A model generated the notes under the pieces. It did no database searches. It worked only from the letters and a program-made list of their open reading frames with translations, and was not told the DNA's origin. Of a DNA stretch of 52,702 nucleotides, positions 23,860 through 32,512 are shown piece after piece. Origin of the DNA: Rhodospirillales bacterium (GTDB taxonomy: Bacteria; Pseudomonadota; Alphaproteobacteria; Azospirillales; Azospirillaceae); the NCBI GenBank assembly GCA_947457845.1, contig CANGXM010000002.1, positions 1 to 52,702 of the forward strand. The letters are read 5' to 3'. The first letter of the stretch is position 1. The number at the start of each line of letters is the position of its first letter. Made by a program: the position numbers and the translations under genes.

Positions 23860-24806
23860 TCGGCCTCGTCTCCTACCTCGTCTTCTTCCTCTGCATCGTG
23901 CTGATCCTGGGCGTCATCACGCTCGGGCTGAACCTGCAGTGGGGCTCCACGGGCCTGTTCAACGCCGGCATCGTCGGCTTCTACGCGATCGGTGCCTACA
24001 CCCACGCCATCGTCACCGCGGCGCCCAAGGCGGGCATGATCGCCAACATGGGCCTGCCGTGGATCGCGGGCGTCGTCGCGGCGATGGCGGCGACGGCGCT
24101 GGTCGCCTGGATCGTCGGGCTCGCGACCATCCGCCTGCGCGGCGACTATCTGGCCGTCGCCACCTTCGGCATCGCGACGACGATCCAGCTCCTGACCCAC
24201 AACCTCGAGCCGCTGACCGGCGGCTCGCACGGCTTCTCGGGCATTCCGCGGCCGCTGTTCGACGTTCTGGGCTCGCCCTTCGCCTTCAACCTCTTCTATC
24301 TCGGGCTGCTCGCCTGTGTGGTGGCGCTGGTCTATTGGGCGCTGGAGCGGATGGTGCGTTCGCCCTGGGGACGCGTGCTCCGCGCGATCCGGGAGGACGA
24401 GACCGCGGCGGTGGCGCTGGGGAAGAGCGCCACGCGCTTCCGGCTGGAGGCGTTCGTCGTCGGATCGACGCTGATGGGCCTCGCGGGCGCGCTCTACGTC
24501 AGCTTCATCGGCTTCGTCAGCCCGTTCGACTTCGTGCCCATCCTGACCTTCCAGATCTGGGCGATGGTCATCATCGGCGGCAGCGGCAACAACCGCGGCG
24601 CCCTGCTGGGCGCGCTGGTCGTCTGGACGATCTGGGCGGCCACGGGCATCGCCGTCACCAAGTTCGTGCCCGTCGCCTACGCGGCGCAGGGCGGCGCGGT
24701 GCAGGTCATCCTGATCGGGCTCCTCCTCGTGCTGGCGCTGCTGTTCCGCCCCCGCGGCCTGATCGGCGAGGCGGCGCAGGTCTCGCGGCACGCGGAGAAG
24801 GGGTGA
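23856..24806 (+). CDS. Branched-chain amino acid-type ABC transporter permease, LivM-like (second cluster)
   Basis: 316 residues. It opens with a membrane helix and the LNLQWGSTGLFNAGIVGFYA block of LivM proteins; the coupling loop reads VLRAIREDETAAVALGKSA, and the C-terminus LLFRPRGLIGE is conserved. It forms the permease heterodimer with the preceding gene product. It is followed after 71 bases by the binding-protein gene, which seems to have its own promoter. Confidence 0.9.
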   Translation: MIGLVSYLVFFLCIVLILGVITLGLNLQWGSTGLFNAGIVGFYAIGAYTHAIVTAAPKAGMIANMGLPWIAGVVAAMAATALVAWIVGLATIRLRGDYLAVATFGIATTIQLLTHNLEPLTGGSHGFSGIPRPLFDVLGSPFAFNLFYLGLLACVVALVYWALERMVRSPWGRVLRAIREDETAAVALGKSATRFRLEAFVVGSTLMGLAGALYVSFIGFVSPFDFVPILTFQIWAMVIIGGSGNNRGALLGALVVWTIWAATGIAVTKFVPVAYAAQGGAVQVILIGLLLVLALLFRPRGLIGEAAQVSRHAEKG

Positions 24807-24815
24807 GGTCGCGCG

Positions 24816-24844
24816 TTGACAGCCCGCGGCGGGCGCTCGACCAT
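24816..24844 (+). promoter_or_regulatory. Predicted sigma70 promoter for the second HAAT binding protein
   Basis: A consensus -35 box TTGACA (24816-24821), a 17-base spacer and GACCAT (24839-24844) as a weak -10 lie in the short gap between the LivM-like and binding-protein genes. The start codon is about 34 bases downstream. This would allow extra synthesis of the binding protein. Confidence 0.5.
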
Positions 24845-24877
24845 TCGGCAATGACGCAACGGACGGGGAGAACGGTG

Positions 24878-26158
24878 ATGAGTGTTCACAAGATGCTGGC
24901 GGCGCTGGCGGGGGGCGTGGCCCTCACGGCGCTTCTGTCGGTGGGCGGCGCCGGGACGGCGCAGGCGCAGGGCGTGGCCTGCCCGGTGAAGATCGGCGGC
25001 ATCCTGCCGCTGACCGGCTCGATGGCCCCGATCACCAAGAAGATCGCGGAATCGGCGCAGCTCGCGGTCGAGCACATCAATGCCGGCGGCGGCGTGAAGG
25101 GCTGCCCGGTGCAGCTCGTGCTTCGCGACGACCAGGGCCAGCCGACGGTCGGCGTCGACGCCGCCAAGTACCTCGTCGAGGTCGAGCGCGTGCCCGCCAT
25201 CACCGGCACCATCTCGTCGGGCGTGACGGGCCCGATCATCGCGTCGGTCACCGCGCCGTCGCGCGTGGTGCAGATCAGCTGCTGCTCGACCGCCAGCGCC
25301 TTCACGCTGGACGGCCGCAGCCAGGGCTACTTCTTCCGCACGCTCCCGACCTCCAAGACGCAGGCCTTCGCGACCGCGTCCGAGATCGCCAAGCGCGGCC
25401 TGAAGAAGACGGCCATCATCTACGTCAACACCGACTTCGGCATCGACATGACGCGCTTCGTGAAGGAAGCGCTGCCGAAGCTGGGCGGTGAGATCACGGC
25501 CGAGGTGGCCTACAACGACAACCAGCCCTCCTACCGTGCCGAGGTGCAGCGCGCGCTGGCCGCGCGGCCGGAATCGCTGCTGCTGATCGGCTTCCCGAAG
25601 GACGCGGTGACGATCGTGCGCGAGTGGCTGTCGCTCGGCGGCTCGCCCAAGATCGCGCTCAACAACTCCATGCGCGTGAAGGACTTCGTCGACGGCGTCG
25701 GCGCGCGTTTCCTGAACGAGGCGTTCGGCATGGACAACGCCCAGGTCCAGGGCCCGACGGTGGACGCCTTCAACCAGGCCTTCCTGGCGAAGTTCGGCTA
25801 CGACAGCCAGGGCCCGGGCGTGCACACCCAGTATGACGCGGTGATGGCGATCGGCCTCGCGATGAATATCGCCAAGGACCTGACCGGCCCGTCGATCAAG
25901 GACGCGGTCCGCCAGATCCACGCCGCGGGTGGTGCGACGGTCGGCACCGGCCCGGACGAGTTCCGCAAGGCGGTCGGCCTGATCCGCGAGGGCAAGGCGA
26001 TCAAGTACCACGGCGCCACCGGCCCACTGGAGTTCGACGCCAACGGCGACGTGACCGGCCCGGCGCTGGTCTGGAAGATCACCAACGGCGAGATCCTGGT
26101 CGACTACACGATCTCGATCGAGGAGATGCAGGCCCTGTTCAAGAAGGTCGAGGGCTGA
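24878..26158 (+). CDS. ABC transporter substrate-binding protein, HAAT family (second cluster)
   Basis: 426 residues. The signal peptide ends near AQAQG (about residue 30), then the type-I fold begins PVKIGGILPLTGSMAP. Paired cysteines (ACP, GCP, SCCS) may form disulfides. The ATG at 24878 has GGGGAG upstream and gives a compact signal peptide; an ATG at 24851 is in frame but would lengthen the N-region. It binds the substrate in the periplasm for the LivGFHM-like complex encoded just upstream. The ligand is unknown; the amidase and Rid genes nearby hint at an amino acid-like or amide compound. Confidence 0.9.
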   Translation: MSVHKMLAALAGGVALTALLSVGGAGTAQAQGVACPVKIGGILPLTGSMAPITKKIAESAQLAVEHINAGGGVKGCPVQLVLRDDQGQPTVGVDAAKYLVEVERVPAITGTISSGVTGPIIASVTAPSRVVQISCCSTASAFTLDGRSQGYFFRTLPTSKTQAFATASEIAKRGLKKTAIIYVNTDFGIDMTRFVKEALPKLGGEITAEVAYNDNQPSYRAEVQRALAARPESLLLIGFPKDAVTIVREWLSLGGSPKIALNNSMRVKDFVDGVGARFLNEAFGMDNAQVQGPTVDAFNQAFLAKFGYDSQGPGVHTQYDAVMAIGLAMNIAKDLTGPSIKDAVRQIHAAGGATVGTGPDEFRKAVGLIREGKAIKYHGATGPLEFDANGDVTGPALVWKITNGEILVDYTISIEEMQALFKKVEG

Positions 26159-26172
26159 GCACGGCGCGGCCG

Positions 26173-26212
26173 GCCCTCTCCCGCCCCTCTCCCACGCCGT
26201 GGGAGAGGGGAC
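26173..26212. terminator. CCCTCTCC-type palindromic repeat, copy C, at the end of the second HAAT operon
   Basis: A perfect 13-base stem, CCCCTCTCCCACG (26184-26196) and CGTGGGAGAGGGG (26198-26210), with a single-base centre, 25 bases after the binding-protein stop. An extra CCCTCTCCC half-unit precedes it. No T-run follows, so it is terminator-like or an mRNA 3'-end stabiliser rather than a classic intrinsic terminator. Confidence 0.6.
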
Positions 26213-26230
26213 GCGGACGGCGATCGATGC

Positions 26231-26431
26231 GTGAGGGGTCACATCTGCCATCGCGACCGGGCCGACCGGTCGTTGCTGCACGGGATCGACATCCTCGCGA
26301 CGGTCGTCGAAATCAGCGAGGAGAAGAAGGCCGGCATCCTCAACTGGTTCGGCGATCACGAGCGCTTCGGCCTTCAGACCGCCGAAGCGAACCGCCAGTT
26401 CGGCCCGCGTCCCATCAAGCCCGGGGCCTGA
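26231..26431 (+). CDS. Small hypothetical ORF, possibly a gene remnant
   Basis: 66 codons from a GTG. From about residue 20 on, codon use matches the neighbours (most third positions G or C), so this is likely real or recently real coding sequence. The 5' part borders the palindromic repeat and has no evident ribosome site, so an upstream part may have been lost. The segment KKAGILNWFGDHERFGLQTAE loosely resembles the first RNA-binding strand of cold-shock proteins (K-x-G-x-x-K-W-F...GFG), but the rest of that domain is absent. No function is assigned. Confidence 0.35.
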   Translation: MRGHICHRDRADRSLLHGIDILATVVEISEEKKAGILNWFGDHERFGLQTAEANRQFGPRPIKPGA

Positions 26432-26437
26432 TCCCCC

Positions 26438-27304
26438 TCACCCCAACCCCATCTGCCGCAGCACCGCCGTGTGCAGCGGGGCGCCCGGCTTTCCGAACGC
26501 GCCGGTGAGGATGTCGACGTGGTGGGCCTGCGCCACGACGTGCAGGTCGACCGGGTTGCCGGCCGCCGCCCACGCCCGGGCGTAGTCCAGCGACTGGTCG
26601 ACGAACTCCTGCGTCTCCGCCCCGCCCACCGCCACCACCAGCGGCGCGGCGCCCGACGGCACCGCCTTCCGCGGCGACAGCGTCGCCACCTCGTCGGCCG
26701 TGAAGTCCAGCGGATCGCGCAGGACCGACAGCGGGACCGGCGTCAGGTCGAACACGCCCGAGATCGCCACCCCGCCCTTCACCGCTCCCGCCGGGATGCC
26801 GGCCGCCGCCTGCCGGGCGGGGTCGAGGGCCAGCGCCGTCAGGTGCCCGCCGGCCGAGTGCCCCGAGACGTGGATGCGCGCCGGATCGCCCCCGTGCTCG
26901 CCCGCGTGGCGCGCGACCCAGGCGATCGACGCCATCACGGCGTCGGCGATCGTGCCGAGTCGGACGGAGGGGATCAGCGGATAGTCGATCACGGCCACCA
27001 GCGCCCCCGCCGGCGCATAGGCGCCGCCGACGAAACTGAAGGTCGCCGCGTCCAGCGCCTTCCAGAACCCGCCGTGGATGAAGAGAAGGACGGGGGCCGG
27101 CCCCGACCCGGCGGGCGGCAGGAACAGGTCGAGCGTCGCCTCCGGCCCGGGGCCGTAGGGGACCTTCAGGCGGTTGGGCACGCGGGCGCGCGCCTCGGCC
27201 GAGAGGTCGAGCCGTCGCTGCATCGCCGCGGGAAGGTCGCGGGCGGTGTCGAGCGAGAACTGGGCGTCGAGCGCCGCCCGGTCATTGTAGTGTCGCCAGA
27301 GCAT
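26438..27304 (-). CDS. Alpha/beta hydrolase, kynurenine formamidase/BD-FAE-like
   Basis: 288 residues from the ATG at 27304; a GTG 15 bases upstream is an alternative start. The N-terminal YNDRAALDAQFSL pattern is typical of formamidase-like esterases. The oxyanion motif is FIHGGFWKALD, the nucleophile Ser is in GHSAGGHL, an acidic residue lies in GGAETQEFVDQS and His in QAHHVDIL. These proteins hydrolyse N-formyl or ester bonds in small molecules. It is convergent with the small ORF and divergent from the SRPBCC gene. Confidence 0.85.
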   Translation of the reverse strand: MLWRHYNDRAALDAQFSLDTARDLPAAMQRRLDLSAEARARVPNRLKVPYGPGPEATLDLFLPPAGSGPAPVLLFIHGGFWKALDAATFSFVGGAYAPAGALVAVIDYPLIPSVRLGTIADAVMASIAWVARHAGEHGGDPARIHVSGHSAGGHLTALALDPARQAAAGIPAGAVKGGVAISGVFDLTPVPLSVLRDPLDFTADEVATLSPRKAVPSGAAPLVVAVGGAETQEFVDQSLDYARAWAAAGNPVDLHVVAQAHHVDILTGAFGKPGAPLHTAVLRQMGLG

Positions 27305-27357
27305 CCCCCATCGTGGCACCGTTCCGGCCCACGGTGAAGCGCCCGGATCCGACGCCC

Positions 27358-27810
27358 ATGCCCGATCCCTTCCGCCTGTCCCACGTCGCCACCGTCCGCG
27401 TCGCCGCCCCGGCCGCGGCGGTCTTCGCCTTCATGACCGATCCCGTGGCGCTGGGCGGCTGGTCGCTCGGCTGCATGGATACGCGGCCCGACCCCGCGGC
27501 GGGCCCGGCGGTCCACACGGGCCGCTCGCTCTACGACGGCGGGCAGGGCTGGTTCGCCATCGACGCCGATCCCGCGCGCCTCGTGGTCGACTATCGCCTC
27601 GGCGCGCCGCCCGCCCTCGTGCCCCGCATCAGCGCGCGGGTGGTTCCGGGCCCCGTGGTCGGGGAGGGCGAGGGCGCGTGCCTCCTGACCCTGGTCGCCT
27701 GGCGGACGGCGGGCATGGACGACGACCGCTGGGCGCGGCTGTGCGCGGCCCACGAGGCCGAGGTCTGGCTGATCAAGGCGCAGGTCGAGAGCGGCCACCG
27801 GCCCGGTTGA
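27358..27810 (+). CDS. SRPBCC (START-like) family protein
   Basis: 150 residues. It begins with HVATVRVAAPAAAVFAFMTD, the first strand and helix of the SRPBCC/polyketide-cyclase fold; the middle reads GWFAIDADPARLVVDY and a long C-terminal helix ends the domain. Such folds bind hydrophobic ligands or act as accessory factors (CoxG, Aha1, cyclases). No catalytic residues can be assigned. It is divergent from the formamidase-like gene with 53 bases between the starts; an in-frame ATG 45 bases upstream is possible but would overlap that promoter region. Confidence 0.7.
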   Translation: MPDPFRLSHVATVRVAAPAAAVFAFMTDPVALGGWSLGCMDTRPDPAAGPAVHTGRSLYDGGQGWFAIDADPARLVVDYRLGAPPALVPRISARVVPGPVVGEGEGACLLTLVAWRTAGMDDDRWARLCAAHEAEVWLIKAQVESGHRPG

Positions 27811-27883
27811 TCGCGCGGTGGACGGCATCGATCGCCCAAGTCGTGAGCACTCGCAATCATCCCCTTGCTTGCTCTCGGCACGC

Positions 27884-27913
27884 TTGCATCAATTTTCATC
27901 ATTTTTCTATGGT
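27884..27913 (+). promoter_or_regulatory. Predicted promoter of the DUF1028/peptide transporter operon
   Basis: In an AT-rich island, TTGCAT (27884-27889) and TATGGT (27908-27913) are separated by 18 bases, giving a plausible -35/-10 pair about 77 bases ahead of the DUF1028 start codon. No other good promoter was seen before the six-gene run to 34356. Confidence 0.45.
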
Positions 27914-27989
27914 GCACACACGCCGGGTCTTGCCGATCCGTGCGGAGCGCTACTTGGTAAGGCCAATTCGCGAACGGAACCCGCGTGCC

Positions 27990-28718
27990 ATGACCTGGTC
28001 CATCGTCGCCCGTGATGCCTCGACCGGCGCCTTCGGCGTCGCCGTCACCACCAAGGCCTTCGCCGTGGGCGCTCTGTGCCCCTGGGTGTCGAGCGGGGTC
28101 GGCGCCGTCTCCACCCAGGCGCTGGTCAACCAGACCTACGGGCCCCGCGGCCTGCGCCTGTTGGGCGAGGGGGTGCCGGCGAACGACGTGCTGGGCCTCC
28201 TGCTGGCCGCCGACGACGGCCGCGACCATCGGCAGGTCCACGCGATCGACGCCGCCGGCCGGATCGCCCAGCATACCGGCGCCGCATGCGGCGACTGGGC
28301 CGGGCATCTGGCGGAGCCGTCGCGGCACGTCTCGGTCGCCGGCAACCTGCTGGCCGGGCCGCAGGTGGTGGCGGACACGCTGGCCACCTATCTCGACAAC
28401 CTCGACCGGCCGTTCGGCGAGCGCATGATGCTCGCGCTGGAGGCCGGGCAGCGGGCGGGCGGCGACAAGCGCGGGCGCCAGTCGGCGGCCATGCGCATCC
28501 ACACGACCGCGGAGTACGCGGACCTCGACCTCCGGGTCGACGACCACGAGGTTCCGCTGGTCGAGCTGCGCCGGCTCTGGGAGATGAGCCAGGGCCGCCC
28601 GAAGATCTTCCGCAGCTTCCTCGCCACGAAGGCGAACCCGGCGGGCGTCTTCGACCGCGCCGTCATCGACGCGGCGATCGCCGACTGGGAAGCGGCACAG
28701 GCGGCGGCCGCGAAATGA
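27990..28718 (+). CDS. DUF1028 domain-containing protein
   Basis: 242 residues covering the whole DUF1028 domain. The N-terminal [20 protein letters not shown] and [13 protein letters not shown] blocks and the [12 protein letters not shown] block are characteristic. The family is predicted to have an Ntn-hydrolase-like fold, and no activity is firmly established to my knowledge. No signal peptide is seen. Its stop overlaps the next ATG by 4 bases, coupling it to the peptide-transporter ATPase. The coupling suggests that it processes something imported by this transporter, perhaps a peptide or amide; this is inference. Confidence 0.85.
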   Translation: MTWSIVARDASTGAFGVAVTTKAFAVGALCPWVSSGVGAVSTQALVNQTYGPRGLRLLGEGVPANDVLGLLLAADDGRDHRQVHAIDAAGRIAQHTGAACGDWAGHLAEPSRHVSVAGNLLAGPQVVADTLATYLDNLDRPFGERMMLALEAGQRAGGDKRGRQSAAMRIHTTAEYADLDLRVDDHEVPLVELRRLWEMSQGRPKIFRSFLATKANPAGVFDRAVIDAAIADWEAAQAAAAK

Positions 28719-29716
28719 ACGCACTGTCGACCGGGCCACTGCTGGAGGTGCTGAACCTCCAGACGCACCTCCACACGCCGAACGGCGTCATCCGCGCCGT
28801 GGACGGCGTGAGCGTCTCGGTCGAGGCCGGGAAGACGCTCTGCGTCGTCGGCGAGAGCGGGTGCGGGAAGTCGGTCACGGCCCTCTCGATCATGGGCCTC
28901 GTGCCCAGCCCGCCGGGGCGGATCGTGGGGGGCCGGATCCTGTTCGAGGGGCGCGACCTCCTCACCATGCCGAAGGACGATCTGGCGGCCATGCGCGGCG
29001 ACCGCATCGCCATGATCTTCCAGGAGCCGATGACCAGCCTGAATCCCGCCTTCACAATCGGCGACCAGATCGCCGAAGGGGTGCGGCGGCACCGGGGCGG
29101 GACGAAGGGTGCCGCGCGGGAACGGGCGCTGGAGATGCTGCGCCGGGTGAAGATCCCGGCGGCCGAGAAGCGGCTCGACGCCTATCCGCACCAGATGTCG
29201 GGCGGGATGCGCCAGCGGGCGATGATCGCGATGGCGCTGGCCAACGACCCCCGCCTGCTGATCGCCGACGAGCCGACGACGGCGCTCGACGTCACCATCC
29301 AGGCGCAGATCCTGCGCCTCGTCCGCGACCTCCAGCGCGAGACGGGAACGGCGATGATCCTCGTCACCCACGACCTCGGCGTGGTGGCGGAGGTGGCCGA
29401 CACGGTTGCCGTCATGTACGCCGGGAAGGTGGTGGAGATCGGCCCGGTGCGGCAGGTCTTCGAGGATCCGCAGCATCCCTACACGCTGGGCCTGATCGGC
29501 TCGCTCCCCTCGCTCGGCCGGCGCGAGGGGCGGCTGTCCGCGATCCCGGGCACGGTGCCCCCGCCCCACCTCTGGCCCGCGGGCTGCCGCTTCTCCACCC
29601 GCTGCCCCTTCGCCGACGCCCGCTGCCGGTCGGACGCGCCGCCGCTGGTCGAGATGGTGCCCGGCCATTCGGTCGCCTGCCACAAGGCGCCGGTCGAGAT
29701 CGGGGCCGCCGCATGA
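28715..29716 (+). CDS. Dipeptide/oligopeptide ABC transporter ATP-binding protein (DppD/OppD type)
   Basis: 333 residues. Walker A GESGCGKS, signature MSGGMRQR, Walker [13 protein letters not shown], and the H-loop [11 protein letters not shown]. The C-terminal oligopeptide/HPY extension has the Cys pattern [14 protein letters not shown]. It forms the ATPase heterodimer with the following gene product, whose start overlaps its stop (ATGA). It belongs to the DUF1028 operon. Confidence 0.92.
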   Translation: MNALSTGPLLEVLNLQTHLHTPNGVIRAVDGVSVSVEAGKTLCVVGESGCGKSVTALSIMGLVPSPPGRIVGGRILFEGRDLLTMPKDDLAAMRGDRIAMIFQEPMTSLNPAFTIGDQIAEGVRRHRGGTKGAARERALEMLRRVKIPAAEKRLDAYPHQMSGGMRQRAMIAMALANDPRLLIADEPTTALDVTIQAQILRLVRDLQRETGTAMILVTHDLGVVAEVADTVAVMYAGKVVEIGPVRQVFEDPQHPYTLGLIGSLPSLGRREGRLSAIPGTVPPPHLWPAGCRFSTRCPFADARCRSDAPPLVEMVPGHSVACHKAPVEIGAAA

Positions 29717-30825
29717 CCGACGACACGATCATCGAGGCCGTGGGGCTGGAGAAGCGGTTCGGCGGCGCGGCGCGGTCCTTCTTCGGCAAGCCGACCGTGG
29801 TGCGCGCGGTCGACGGCGTCTCCTTCCGCGTGGCGCGGGGCGAGACCTTCGCCATCGTCGGGGAGAGCGGGTGCGGCAAGTCCACGCTCGCCCGCCTGCT
29901 GCTGCGCCTGATCGAGCCCTCGGCCGGCGACGTGATCTACGCCGGGCGCAGCGTCACCGCCGCGAGTCCGTCGGAGTTGCGGGCGCTGCGCCGCGAGATG
30001 CAGATCATCTTCCAGGACCCCTATTCCTCGCTGAACCCGCGCATGACGGTGGGGCAGCTGATCGCGGAGCCGATCGCGCTGCACGGCGTCGCCAGGGGGG
30101 CGGCGGTGCGGGAGCGGGTGGCGGAGATGCTGCGCCTCGTCGGCCTGCTGCCCGAGCACGCCGAGCGCTACCCGCACGAATTCTCCGGCGGCCAGCGTCA
30201 GCGCATCGGCATCGCCCGCGCGCTCGCCTCCGGCCCGAAGCTGGTGATCGGCGACGAGCCGGTGTCGGCGCTGGACGTCTCGATCCGCGCGCAGGTCATC
30301 AACCTGCTGGAGGATCTGAAGGCGCGGCTCGGCCTGACCCTCATCCTCGTCGCCCACGACCTCGCCGTCATCCGCCACACGGCCGACCGGGTCGCGGTCA
30401 TGTATCTGGGCGAGATCGTGGAGCTGGCGCCAACCGACGGCCTCTACGATACGCCGATGCACCCCTACACCCGGGCGCTGATGCAGGCGATCCCGGTGCC
30501 GCGGCCGCCGGTCGAGGGGCAGGCGCGGACCAAGCCGCTGCTGGAGGGCGACCCGCCGTCGCCCGCGAACCCGCCGTCGGGCTGCCGTTTCCACACCCGC
30601 TGCCCGCACGCCCGGCCGCGGTGCCGGACGGAGCGGCCGGCGCTGCGCTCGGTTCGGCCGGGCCAGTCGGCCGCGTGCCATTTCGCCGAAGAGATCGCCG
30701 CTGCCGAGACGGCGGCCATCGCCCTTCCGCCAGCCAGCGACGCCCTGCGCCGCCGGCTGGCGCTGTTCGCGGCCGCGCAGGCCGCCCCGTCACGAGCGAC
30801 ATCCGCAAAGGAGGCACCGAGATGA
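29713..30825 (+). CDS. Dipeptide/oligopeptide ABC transporter ATP-binding protein (DppF/OppF type)
   Basis: 370 residues. Walker [10 protein letters not shown], the DppF-type [20 protein letters not shown] loop, signature FSGGQRQR, Walker [13 protein letters not shown], and the C-terminal [14 protein letters not shown] extension. An Ala-rich tail of about 35 residues at the C-terminus is unusual for the family. It overlaps both neighbours by 4 bases. It is the second ATPase of the peptide importer. Confidence 0.92.
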   Translation: MTDDTIIEAVGLEKRFGGAARSFFGKPTVVRAVDGVSFRVARGETFAIVGESGCGKSTLARLLLRLIEPSAGDVIYAGRSVTAASPSELRALRREMQIIFQDPYSSLNPRMTVGQLIAEPIALHGVARGAAVRERVAEMLRLVGLLPEHAERYPHEFSGGQRQRIGIARALASGPKLVIGDEPVSALDVSIRAQVINLLEDLKARLGLTLILVAHDLAVIRHTADRVAVMYLGEIVELAPTDGLYDTPMHPYTRALMQAIPVPRPPVEGQARTKPLLEGDPPSPANPPSGCRFHTRCPHARPRCRTERPALRSVRPGQSAACHFAEEIAAAETAAIALPPASDALRRRLALFAAAQAAPSRATSAKEAPR

Positions 30826-32333
30826 AGACGAAGATCGCGTTCGCGGCGGCGCTGCTGGCCGCCACGGCGGCGTTCGCCCCGCAGGCGTTCGCACAGCAGT
30901 CCGTTCTCCGCATCGGCCTGCAGGAGGATCCGGACATGCTGGATCCCCACCGCGCCCGCACGTTCGTCGGCCGCATCGTCTTCAAGGGCCTGTGCGACAA
31001 GCTGCTGGACATCGATCCGGAGCTGAAGCTGGTCCCGCGGCTGGCGACCGAGTGGTCGTTCAGCGGTGACGGGCTGACGCTGACCATGAAGCTGCGCGCC
31101 GGCGCGAAGTTCCACGACGGGGCGCCGATCAACGCCGCGGCCGTGAAGGCGAACGTCGACCGCGCGCGCACCCATCCCGAGAGTCTGCGCCGCTCCGAGG
31201 TGGCCTCGGTCGCCGAGGTCACGGCCGTCGACGACCTGACGGTCGCCTTCAAGCTGCGGAACCGCGACGCGACGCTCCTGAGCCAGCTGGCCGACCGCGC
31301 CGGCATGCTGTTGTCGCCCGCCTCGCTCGACGGCGACGTCGCGACGCGGCCGGTGTGCTCGGGCCCCTACCGGTTCGTCGAGCGGGTGCAGAACGACCGC
31401 ATCGTGCTGGAGCGGTTCGCCGACCATTGGGAGGCGCAGAACTACGCCTTCGACCGGATCGTCTACCGCGCCATCCCCGACACGACGGTGCGCCTCGCCA
31501 ACCTGCGCTCGGGCGAACTCGACATGATCGAGCGCCTCGCCGCGACCGACATCAAGTCGGCCCAGGGCGACCGGAACCTGCGCGTCGTCTCGACGCCGGG
31601 CATCGGCTATCAGGGCGCGATGCTGAACCACAATCACGGCGACGCGTCGAACAACCCGTTCGGCAAGGACAAGCGGGTCCGCCAGGCCCTGTCGCTCGCC
31701 CTCGACCGGGACGTGATCAACCAGGTCGTCTTCGAGGGCACGCACCCGCCGACGAACCAGCCCTTCCCCTCGGCCAGCCCCTACTTCGTCAAGGAGATCG
31801 AGGTTCCCAAGCGCGACGTGGCGAAGGCCCGGGCGCTGCTGCGCGAGGCGGGCGTCACCACGCCGCTGAAGCTCGACATGATGGTCACCAACAACCCGGT
31901 CGACGCCCAGCTGGGCCAGGTGATCCAGGCGATGGCGGCCGAGGCCGGCTTCGACCTCCAGCTCCGCTCGATGGAGTTCGCGACCCAGCTGCGCGAGAGC
32001 CAGCAGGGCCGGTTCCAGATCAGCCGCGTCGGCTGGTCGGGTCGCATCGACCCGGACGGCAACATCCACCAGTTCGTGACCGTCGGCGGCGGCCAGAACG
32101 ACGGGCGCTACGCCAATCCCGAGGTCGACCGGCTGCTGAACGAGGCGCGCACGGTCTACGACTTCGCCGAGCGCAAGAAGCTCTACGACCAGGCGATCCG
32201 GATCATCACCGACGAGGTGGCGCTCCTGTATCTCTACAACCAGCCCTGGTACTTCGCGCTGCGCACCAACGTCAGCGGCTTCACCGTCAGCCCGGACGGC
32301 ATGATCCGGCTGGCGGGCATCAGGAAGCAGTAA
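30822..32333 (+). CDS. ABC transporter substrate-binding protein, peptide/opine/nickel family (SBP_bac_5)
   Basis: 503 residues. A Sec signal peptide ends at AFAQ (about residue 24), followed by the cluster C fold. The family blocks EDPDMLDPHRA, the SGPYRFVE motif and KRVRQALSLALDRD are present. It captures a peptide-like ligand for the DppBCDF-type complex encoded around it. The ribosome site AAGGAGG is near-perfect, and the ATG overlaps the previous stop, so the binding protein is likely the most strongly translated gene. The gap after it holds an inverted pair of repeats that may dampen downstream genes. Confidence 0.92.
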   Translation: MKTKIAFAAALLAATAAFAPQAFAQQSVLRIGLQEDPDMLDPHRARTFVGRIVFKGLCDKLLDIDPELKLVPRLATEWSFSGDGLTLTMKLRAGAKFHDGAPINAAAVKANVDRARTHPESLRRSEVASVAEVTAVDDLTVAFKLRNRDATLLSQLADRAGMLLSPASLDGDVATRPVCSGPYRFVERVQNDRIVLERFADHWEAQNYAFDRIVYRAIPDTTVRLANLRSGELDMIERLAATDIKSAQGDRNLRVVSTPGIGYQGAMLNHNHGDASNNPFGKDKRVRQALSLALDRDVINQVVFEGTHPPTNQPFPSASPYFVKEIEVPKRDVAKARALLREAGVTTPLKLDMMVTNNPVDAQLGQVIQAMAAEAGFDLQLRSMEFATQLRESQQGRFQISRVGWSGRIDPDGNIHQFVTVGGGQNDGRYANPEVDRLLNEARTVYDFAERKKLYDQAIRIITDEVALLYLYNQPWYFALRTNVSGFTVSPDGMIRLAGIRKQ

Positions 32334-32356
32334 GGCGGACGACGCGTTTCGCGCTG

Positions 32357-32462
32357 CTCCACCCCCTCTCCCTGTCCCTCTCCCCGGGGGGGAGAGGGAA
32401 CGCTGCTTCGAGTTTTCTCCCCTCTCCCCCCCGGGGAGAGGGGGCGGGGGAGAGGGGGGACG
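32357..32462. repeat. CCCTCTCC-type palindromic repeats, inverted pair D
   Basis: Two hairpins in head-to-head orientation. The first has 11-base arms TCCCTCTCCCC (32375-32385) and GGGGAGAGGGA (32389-32399); the second has CCCCTCTCCCC (32419-32429) and GGGGAGAGGGG (32433-32443). The two units are near reverse complements over about 40 bases, so they can also pair with each other. They occupy the binding-protein/permease gap, as REP pairs often do. Confidence 0.72.
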
Positions 32463-32512
32463 CCGCCGCGGACCTCCCGTCGCCGCCGCACCCCTGACCC
32501 CGGTTCCCCGCC

